DNA of 5,109 nt, from assembly GCA_947174825.1 (NCBI GenBank), contig CAMWKN010000177.1, forward strand, positions 1 to 5,109. The letters are read 5' to 3'. The position numbers and the translations under genes are program-made. This document shows, piece by piece, positions 1 through 5,109 of this stretch; the first letter of the stretch is position 1, and each line of letters opens with the position of its first letter. This DNA comes from an uncultured Clostridium sp. Its GTDB lineage: Bacteria; Bacillota_A; Clostridia; Lachnospirales; Lachnospiraceae. The notes beneath the pieces are model-generated. The model saw only the letters and a program-made list of their open reading frames with translations. It searched no databases and was not told the DNA's origin.

Positions 1-917
1 GTTGACACATCTACGGCAGCAGAAGCCTGATTCTCACTGTACTGCTGGAACTTCTTGTTTGCCTCCGAAGAAGCATTCGACTTGATATGGGGAATAACCA
101 GAAAATACATAACGGCTAAACCGATAATAACACCTACCATCACATTGACAAAAGGCAGAATAGACGGTCTTTCCTCTTTATACGGTGTAATAACCTTGTA
201 GGCATCCTCCTCCACATTAGGCAATGTAGAGGCTTTCTTGGCATTTTCCTGCTCCCGTTTTACCGCTTTGACAACCGGATCTGATTTACCACTCCGCATA
301 TCAGATAGTTCATGCAGATAGCGCAGTGTGGTGGTATTTGTCACATCAATCTTAGCTGCCTGCTGCATTAGCCTGTATGCTCTGGCACGATCCTCTCTGG
401 TGCCATTCTGCATATACAACAATGCCAACAACTGACTGGCACGAATAAATTTAGGATTAATGCTAACTACCTTCTTTAATTGGATGATCGCCATATCCCC
501 ATCGCCATATTTTGCAGACTGCAAAGCAGCATTGTATTTTTTGATGGTCTGATTGTATTGCTCAAATTTGCTGGGATTAGCCTGTACCTGACGAATATAC
601 TGATCCGCATCATTATCTTTATCTTGAAAATGTTTGCTCAATACCCATTCGCTTAAAGCAGCTACAATTTCCCCCTCTTCGTAATAAATCAATCCCAATA
701 AATTTCTGGCATTGGTATTCAACTTATTAAACTGCAGGCTCTGCTTGAGAGAATGAATTGCACCGGATAAATCCCGTACTTCTGCCTGACTTAAAGCATC
801 ATTATAATACTGATTTGATATACTAACCGTTCTGCGATACGCCCGGAGATCCTGACCACAATTATCACACCGATTCTTCGCAAAGGCTACTGTTGCATTA
901 CATCTTGGACAATTCAT
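1..917 (-). CDS. Zinc-ribbon, TPR-repeat, single-pass membrane protein (3' end outside window)
   Basis: The frame is open from ATG at 917 to the left edge: 305 codons with no stop, so the C-terminus is missing. Residues 3-20 form a CxxC-x10-CxxC zinc ribbon (C3, C6, C17, C20). Residues about 35-105 and 124-195 are amphipathic helices with TPR-like spacing, for example AIHSLKQSLQ followed by ARNLLGLIYYEEG, and AIIQLKKVVSINP followed by ASQLLALLYMQNG. A charged linker (about 205-250) leads to one hydrophobic segment at about 253-275 (ILPFVNVMVGVIIGLAVMYF), then a polar tail. There is no signal peptide. With KEER before the membrane segment, the zinc ribbon and TPRs should be cytoplasmic and the missing C-terminus outside. 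The start follows AGGAGG at 922-927 and lies 8 bases after the preceding small gene. Such zinc-ribbon/TPR proteins are probably adaptors that bind protein partners. The exact role is unknown and I do not recognise a named gene. Confidence 0.85.
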   Translation of the reverse strand, partial: MNCPRCNATVAFAKNRCDNCGQDLRAYRRTVSISNQYYNDALSQAEVRDLSGAIHSLKQSLQFNKLNTNARNLLGLIYYEEGEIVAALSEWVLSKHFQDKDNDADQYIRQVQANPSKFEQYNQTIKKYNAALQSAKYGDGDMAIIQLKKVVSINPKFIRASQLLALLYMQNGTREDRARAYRLMQQAAKIDVTNTTTLRYLHELSDMRSGKSDPVVKAVKREQENAKKASTLPNVEEDAYKVITPYKEERPSILPFVNVMVGVIIGLAVMYFLVIPHIKSNASSEANKKFQQYSENQASAAVDVS

Positions 918-921
918 GATT

Positions 922-927
922 CCTCCT
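922..927 (-). promoter_or_regulatory. Ribosome binding site of the zinc-ribbon/TPR gene, overlapping the upstream stop codon
   Basis: The minus strand reads TAGGAGGAATCATG. The AGGAGG lies 4 bases before the ATG at 917, and the TAG stop of the small gene (928-926) shares two bases with it. A ribosome terminating on the small gene would sit on this site, which suggests translational coupling. It also fixes the start of the downstream gene. Confidence 0.8.
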
Positions 928-1084
928 ACGCTTCCGAATCCCTTGCAATTTCTTCTAATCTGCTGCTCAATATCGTCTGTAGCAAATCTGTTACATCCGT
1001 TGTATTATTCCCATGAATCGCATCCTCTGCCTGCTCAACATCCAGACTCGGCTGAAACTTGGCTAATTCTGCTTCAAAATCCAT
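926..1084 (-). CDS. Small acidic protein, 52 residues, function unknown
   Basis: ATG at 1084 opens 52 codons ending in TAG at 928-926. The product begins MDFEAELAKFQPSLDVEQAE and ends in EEIARDSEA. By my count it has 13 Asp/Glu against 3 Lys/Arg, no cysteine, no signal peptide and no membrane segment, so it should be a soluble cytoplasmic protein. Helix-favouring stretches at about 2-10 and 31-48 flank a His-Gly-Asn-Asn-Thr turn at 24-28. That it is a real gene is supported by a strong AGGAGG (1094-1099) 9 bases before the ATG, by its place in a 227-base gap between two genes on the same strand, and by its stop lying in the next gene's Shine-Dalgarno sequence. I do not recognise the family. 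Its position between the FapA-like gene and the TPR gene suggests it works with one of them, perhaps as a small partner protein. This is inference. Confidence 0.75.
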   Translation of the reverse strand: MDFEAELAKFQPSLDVEQAEDAIHGNNTTDVTDLLQTILSSRLEEIARDSEA

Positions 1085-1093
1085 CTTACACTA

Positions 1094-1099
1094 CCTCCT
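1094..1099 (-). promoter_or_regulatory. Ribosome binding site of the small acidic protein gene
   Basis: The minus strand reads AGGAGG, then 9 bases, then ATG at 1084. This strong site is the main evidence that the 52-codon frame is translated. The 60-base gap back to the FapA-family stop holds no evident terminator or separate promoter, so the gene is probably cotranscribed with the FapA-family gene. Confidence 0.75.
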
Positions 1100-1144
1100 G
1101 TCATTTTTGGGTATCTATCATCCGCAAAACTCGACATATAACCA

Positions 1145-2551
1145 TTACGCTTCCTCAATATGATATACAATAATACCGGAACCTCTTCTGGCATATTCCA
1201 CATGCGTCTCATCTTCTGTCAATGTTTTCTTCATTCCATTAATAGAAATCACCGTTCCCGGATACACTGTTTTATCAATGGTTACCTTGGCATCATTGAC
1301 TTTTGTATATGTCTCCAATAGTTCCGTCCTCTGCTTCTCCACAGTATTAATCTGACTATCTTTCTCAATCTTGGCACGCATCAACTGCAAGCGTTTCTTT
1401 TGAAGATCGGGATTCTCTGCCTTAGCAATAGCATCATCCACTGCCTCCAAAGTCTGTACAATCTTTGCCATTTCTTCTTCTGCTATCTTTTTCTGCGACT
1501 CGCAATGAGTTAATTTTGGCAAAATTTCACTCTCTGAGCCGGCATAAATCCGATTTTCCACCTCTGCGGTATTTCCAATGATGGTTGCACGGATCTGATG
1601 GGTTGCACGAATCTCCCCGGCAACAATAATGCCAAAACGTCCGGATACAATCACATCATTACCAGCTGTAACAATACTATTCATAATAGCATTGGCATTT
1701 ACATTACAGCCAGCCGTAATTTTTGTCCGTTCAAAAAATTTACCACTGACATCACCACCAGCCTCAATACTGCCGCGCTCATTTCCCTGCATTCCATTTT
1801 TCAAGATCACATCTTTTTTGGCTTTCAGTACTGCAGATTCCACATAACCATCTACAATAATTGATCCCTTTTCAGAAATCAAGGTAACACCAGTCAGAAC
1901 ATTTCCTCTTACATGGATATCATTACGATAAGTAATGTCTCCAGTTGTATTTGATACATCATCCTTGATATACAACTCCTGTTCAATGGATACCCTGCCA
2001 TCCTGATATGTAATCTTTCCGCCATATTTGGCAACAAAAGTACAGCCATCCTCCAGAGCCATAAATCCTCTGCCAGAAAGCTTCGCCATATTTTTTCCTT
2101 TGGTTGCCACCAGCAGCTTTCCAAAGACATCCACTCCATCTTTGGATTCCTGTGCCGGATGATAGATGGCTATCGTAGCGCCTTCCTCCACAGACGGAAT
2201 ATCTCCATACATGGAATAGTCCACTGATCCATCAGCCAAAATCTTTGGTTTATCATCACGCTCTGTCTCAAACAAAAACTCATACCAGCCGTCCACTCCG
2301 GCAACCGGACGAATTCCTTCTGCAATCTTTATTGTCTCACCATATTTCTTCTGTTCAATCATATCACGGATCACATCATCCATAATACCAGTGGTTACCC
2401 CCACCTCTTTTAGACGTGCTTTAATTAGAGAGACTGTATACTCGCTTCCTTCATCCTGCAGACACAAATATACTTCCATATCATCTGATGAAAAAGAAAT
2501 ATCAATTCCATCCAGTGACTCCAATGTACTATTTGATAACGTTTCCCCCAT
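1145..2551 (-). CDS. FapA family protein (DUF342, polymer-type beta-solenoid)
   Basis: This complete 468-residue protein has the layout of the FapA/DUF342 (COG1315) family. An N-terminal region (about 15-185) carries family-like motifs such as IAEGIRPVAGVDGWYEFLF (77-95), VEEGATIAIYHPA (121-133), DGVDVFGK (138-145) and LSGRGFMALEDG (158-169). A Gly/Val/Ile-rich right-handed beta-helix-like stretch follows (about 186-335), with short repeating strands such as DIHVRGNV, GSIIVDGYV, GSIEAGGDV, KITAGCNV and NDVIVSGRF. A charged helical coiled coil (about 346-420) and a small beta C-terminal part (422-468) complete it. Vibrio FapA affects polar flagellum assembly, but the family is widespread in Firmicutes, including non-motile ones, where its role is not settled. 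The solenoid resembles bactofilin-type polymer proteins. No signal peptide or membrane segment is visible, so it should be cytoplasmic. ATG at 2551 is preceded by AAGGGAG at 2559-2565, and a promoter lies just upstream. The family assignment is firm. A flagellar role here is not supported by the neighbours. Confidence 0.93.
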   Translation of the reverse strand: MGETLSNSTLESLDGIDISFSSDDMEVYLCLQDEGSEYTVSLIKARLKEVGVTTGIMDDVIRDMIEQKKYGETIKIAEGIRPVAGVDGWYEFLFETERDDKPKILADGSVDYSMYGDIPSVEEGATIAIYHPAQESKDGVDVFGKLLVATKGKNMAKLSGRGFMALEDGCTFVAKYGGKITYQDGRVSIEQELYIKDDVSNTTGDITYRNDIHVRGNVLTGVTLISEKGSIIVDGYVESAVLKAKKDVILKNGMQGNERGSIEAGGDVSGKFFERTKITAGCNVNANAIMNSIVTAGNDVIVSGRFGIIVAGEIRATHQIRATIIGNTAEVENRIYAGSESEILPKLTHCESQKKIAEEEMAKIVQTLEAVDDAIAKAENPDLQKKRLQLMRAKIEKDSQINTVEKQRTELLETYTKVNDAKVTIDKTVYPGTVISINGMKKTLTEDETHVEYARRGSGIIVYHIEEA

Positions 2552-2558
2552 AATCTAT

Positions 2559-2565
2559 CTCCCTT
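2559..2565 (-). promoter_or_regulatory. Ribosome binding site of the FapA-family gene
   Basis: AAGGGAG on the minus strand lies 7 bases before the ATG at 2551, which supports that start. Another ATG at 2570 is out of frame with the gene and has no comparable site. Confidence 0.7.
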
Positions 2566-2598
2566 CCCATATCCATCGAAAATTCAAGACAACTGTGG

Positions 2599-2617
2599 AA
2601 ATATAGTTAAATATAGT
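2599..2617 (-). repeat. Tandem 9-bp direct repeat over the -10 and start region
   Basis: The minus strand has ACTATATTT twice (2617-2609 and 2607-2599) separated by one A, so the copies repeat at a 10-bp interval, close to one helical turn. The first copy overlaps the -10 hexamer and the second covers the predicted transcription start. It could be an operator, or simply low-complexity AT-rich promoter DNA. Confidence 0.45.
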
Positions 2618-2643
2618 ATATCGGACTTTCTCTTATATTGCAA
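2615..2643 (-). promoter_or_regulatory. Predicted sigma-A-type promoter for the FapA-family operon
   Basis: On the minus strand, TTGCAA (2643-2638) is followed by exactly 17 bases and then TATACT (2620-2615). The -10 matches the consensus at 5 of 6 positions and the -35 at 4 of 6. Transcription would start near 2608, giving a leader of about 57 bases before the ATG at 2551. This would let the FapA-family gene, the small acidic protein gene and the TPR gene be transcribed independently of valS. The prediction rests on sequence match only. Confidence 0.65.
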
Positions 2644-2705
2644 GACAGAGCATGATTATTTTTGAGTCATAATTATTCGCAGCTATTTTGTTAGGAATAT
2701 TTTGA

Positions 2706-5109
2706 TTATTCCAAGGCGGCTAACTCCTCTTCCACCTTGCTCATCATACTCTCGTATTTTGCTAATTTCTCCCGTTCTTCGGCTATTTTCTGCTCTGGTG
2801 CCTTGCTCATAAACTTCTCATTACCAAGCATGCCATGAACTCGTTTCAACTCTCCTTCCAAACGCTTCTTTTCTTTGGTCAGTCGTTCTTTTTCCTTTTC
2901 CAGATCCACCAGGTCGGAAATCGGCATATAGATTACCGCCTTATCGATCACAACGGATACTGCATTGTCCTCGATTCCCGTCTTATCCCGCTGTATTACC
3001 ACATCCGAAGCAGAAATCATATGGAAGTATACGTTTCTCAAATCTTCCAGACGCTTTGCTGTTTCATCATTATCGGCAACAATGTAAACCTTCGCCTTAC
3101 GGGACGGCTGTACATTCATCTCACTGCGGATATTTCGGATACCACGAGTCAGATTTTTAGCCAATTCAGCATTTGCCTCTGCCTCCGAATCATGCCACTT
3201 TTCCTGATATTCCGGCCATGCAGAAATCATAATGGATTCCTCTTCTGACTGTAGAGTACAGAAGATTTCCTCCGTAATAAACGGCATATATGGATGTAAC
3301 AGTTTCAGAGAGTCAATCAGTACCGTCCGTAATGTCCAAAATGCTGCATTGGCAGATGCCGGATTTTCCTCCTTAGCATATAAGCGAGGTTTTACCATTT
3401 CAATATACCAGTCACAGAATTCCGTCCAGATGAAGTCATTGATTTTCTGAACAGCAACACCTAACTCGTATTTCTCCATATTATCAGTAATCTCTTTTGC
3501 TACGGTATTCATGGCAGACAAAATGAAACGGTCAGCGATCTCTAACTCTCCCTCTGCCGGTTCTGTAATCTTCGCATCTCCCAGATTCATCATAATGAAA
3601 CGGGATGCATTCCATACTTTATTGGCAAAGTTCCGACTCGCCTCCACACGTTCCCAGTAGAAACGCATATCATTACCCGGTGCATTATTGGTAACCAGAG
3701 TAAAACGCAAAGCATCCGCACCATATTTTTCAATGACTTCCAAAGGATCAATACCATTGCCAAGAGATTTACTCATCTTACGTCCCTGAGAATCCCGTAC
3801 CAGACCATGGATCAGTACTGTATTAAAAGGAACTTCTCCGGTATGCTCCAAGCCGGAAAACATCATACGGATCACCCAGAAAAAGATAATATCGTAACCA
3901 GTTACCAGAGTACTGGTTGGATAGAAATAATCCATCTCTTCTGTCTTCTCCGGCCAACCTAAAGTTGAAAATGGCCATAAGGCGGAACTAAACCAGGTAT
4001 CCAGTGTATCTGGATCCTGCCGCATTTCTTTGCCACACTGTGGGCATTTACAGGTGTTTTCCTTGGTTACGATCATTTCACCACAATCATCACAGTAAAA
4101 TGCCGGAATCCGATGTCCCCACCAGAGCTGACGGGAAATACACCAGTCACGGATTCCCTCTAACCAGTGATAATAGGTCTTATCAAAATGAGGAGGGACA
4201 AATTTTGTATCCCCTTTCTTTACTGCCTCAATAGCTGGCTTCGCCAGTTTCTCCATTGCCACAAACCACTGCTTGGAAACTCTTGGCTCCACCGTGGTAT
4301 GGCAACGATAACAGGTACCTACATTATGCTCATGATCCTCTGTCTTTAATAATGCGCCTTCTGCCTCCAGATCCTTGATAATCTCTTTTCGTGCTTCATA
4401 GCGATCCATCCCGGCATACTTCGGATAGTCCTCCACGATCTTCGCATCCTCTGTCAGTACATTGATCACCGGCAGATCATGGCGTAATCCAACCTCAAAG
4501 TCATTCGGGTCATGCGCCGGAGTTATCTTAACCACACCAGTACCAAATTCCATATCTACATAGTCATCGGCAACAATAGGAATCTGGCGGTGTACCAGAG
4601 GCAGATCCAGAGTCTTGCCAACCATATCCTTATATCGTTCGTCTTTTGGATTGACAGCTACCGCAGTATCTCCCAGCAAAGTTTCCGGACGAGTAGTTGC
4701 CAGATCAATATATCCTGTACCGTCAGTGGTCTTGTAACGCAAATGCCAGAAATGTCCTGCCTGGTCCTCATATTCTACCTCGGCATCGGAAATGGATGTC
4801 AGACAAGTCGGACACCAGTTAATAATACGCTCTCCCCGATAGATCAAATCCTTATTATATAATTTTACGAATACTTCTTTGACTGCCTTATTACAGCCCT
4901 CATCCATAGTAAAACGTTCTCTGTCCCAATCACAGGAGGAACCGATTTTCTTGAGCTGTTCCACAATACGCCCACCATACTGTTTCTTCCAATCCCAGAC
5001 ATGCTCCAGAAATTTTTCCCTGCCAATATCATCCTTGGAGATACCTTCTTCCCGCAGTTTCTCCACTACTTTTGCCTCTGTTGCAATAGAAGCATGATCG
5101 GTACCTGGC
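2706..5109 (-). CDS. valS: Valyl-tRNA synthetase (5' end outside window)
   Basis: This class I aminoacyl-tRNA synthetase attaches valine to tRNA-Val in the cytoplasm. The frame is open from the right edge (first full codon 5108-5106) to TAA at 2708-2706. It gives 800 residues of an enzyme usually near 880, so roughly 80 N-terminal residues, including the HIGH motif, are missing. The fragment opens with PGTDHASIATEAKV, the conserved segment after HIGH. In fragment numbering, the CP1 editing domain includes TTRPET (138-143) and FGTGVVKITPAHDPND (188-203). WCISRQLWWGHRIP (322-335) and DTLDTWFSSALWPFS (367-381) belong to the catalytic core, and the KMSKS loop is at 444-448 (bases 3765-3779). The anticodon-binding helical domain covers about 525-665 and the charged C-terminal coiled coil about 731-798. 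A Cys-rich insertion (C339, C342, C353, C355, C358) probably binds zinc. A GTG at 5066 is internal, because the conserved reading frame continues upstream of it. A 154-base gap separates this gene from the FapA-family gene. Confidence 0.98.
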   Translation of the reverse strand, partial: PGTDHASIATEAKVVEKLREEGISKDDIGREKFLEHVWDWKKQYGGRIVEQLKKIGSSCDWDRERFTMDEGCNKAVKEVFVKLYNKDLIYRGERIINWCPTCLTSISDAEVEYEDQAGHFWHLRYKTTDGTGYIDLATTRPETLLGDTAVAVNPKDERYKDMVGKTLDLPLVHRQIPIVADDYVDMEFGTGVVKITPAHDPNDFEVGLRHDLPVINVLTEDAKIVEDYPKYAGMDRYEARKEIIKDLEAEGALLKTEDHEHNVGTCYRCHTTVEPRVSKQWFVAMEKLAKPAIEAVKKGDTKFVPPHFDKTYYHWLEGIRDWCISRQLWWGHRIPAFYCDDCGEMIVTKENTCKCPQCGKEMRQDPDTLDTWFSSALWPFSTLGWPEKTEEMDYFYPTSTLVTGYDIIFFWVIRMMFSGLEHTGEVPFNTVLIHGLVRDSQGRKMSKSLGNGIDPLEVIEKYGADALRFTLVTNNAPGNDMRFYWERVEASRNFANKVWNASRFIMMNLGDAKITEPAEGELEIADRFILSAMNTVAKEITDNMEKYELGVAVQKINDFIWTEFCDWYIEMVKPRLYAKEENPASANAAFWTLRTVLIDSLKLLHPYMPFITEEIFCTLQSEEESIMISAWPEYQEKWHDSEAEANAELAKNLTRGIRNIRSEMNVQPSRKAKVYIVADNDETAKRLEDLRNVYFHMISASDVVIQRDKTGIEDNAVSVVIDKAVIYMPISDLVDLEKEKERLTKEKKRLEGELKRVHGMLGNEKFMSKAPEQKIAEEREKLAKYESMMSKVEEELAALE

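Noticed and set aside
1063..1137. 24-codon minus-strand frame starting in the gap after the FapA-family gene
   Set aside because: It overlaps the small acidic protein gene out of frame, lacks a ribosome binding site and is too short to support.
916..1173. 85-codon open frame on the plus strand
   Set aside because: It is antisense to the small acidic protein gene, which has a strong ribosome binding site and fits the operon. The plus-strand frame has neither.
1909..2139. 76-codon minus-strand frame inside the FapA-family gene
   Set aside because: It overlaps the FapA-family reading frame in another phase and encodes a Trp/Met-rich product typical of out-of-frame translation.
2652..2676. Possible terminator hairpin after valS
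   Set aside because: The pairing is 5 A/U base pairs with a long loop and no T-tract, too weak to call.
2835..3248. 137-codon open frame on the plus strand
   Set aside because: It lies wholly antisense to the conserved C-terminal part of valS, has no ribosome binding site I can see, and its composition is that of a shadow frame.
4512..4862. 116-codon open frame on the plus strand
   Set aside because: It is antisense to the conserved editing and catalytic domains of valS, and its product resembles no protein family.

Overview
All four protein-coding genes lie on the minus strand and are transcribed from right to left. In order they are valS (its 5' end is outside the window), a FapA/DUF342-family gene, a 52-codon gene encoding an acidic protein, and a gene for a zinc-ribbon/TPR membrane protein that runs off the left edge. 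The sequence is moderately AT-rich, has strong AGGAGG-type ribosome binding sites, and carries a valyl-tRNA synthetase with a Cys-rich insertion and a DHAS variant. Together these suggest a low-GC Firmicute, most likely a clostridial/Lachnospiraceae-type gut anaerobe. The lineage is an inference from sequence style, not from a database comparison.

Region by region: positions 2706-5109 hold about 800 codons of valS, including the CP1 editing domain, the KMSKS loop, the anticodon-binding domain and the C-terminal coiled coil. The HIGH-containing N-terminus is outside the window. Positions 2552-2705 are the only sizeable intergenic gap. It contains a good sigma-A-like promoter (TTGCAA, 17 bp, TATACT) reading into the FapA gene, with a 9-bp direct repeat over the -10 and predicted start site. 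I see no convincing terminator for valS there. Positions 1145-2551 encode the complete FapA-family beta-solenoid protein. Positions 926-1084 encode the acidic small protein, whose stop codon lies in the Shine-Dalgarno sequence of the next gene. Positions 1-917 encode an N-terminal zinc ribbon, several TPR-like helical repeats and one transmembrane segment.

The last three genes look like one transcription unit driven by the promoter at 2615-2643. No flagellar or chemotaxis gene is visible next to the FapA gene. The set could form a membrane-associated scaffold, with a beta-solenoid polymer plus a zinc-ribbon/TPR membrane adaptor, but that is inference. The valS part is ordinary housekeeping. 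The interest of the window lies in the uncharacterised FapA, small acidic protein and zinc-ribbon/TPR membrane protein set.
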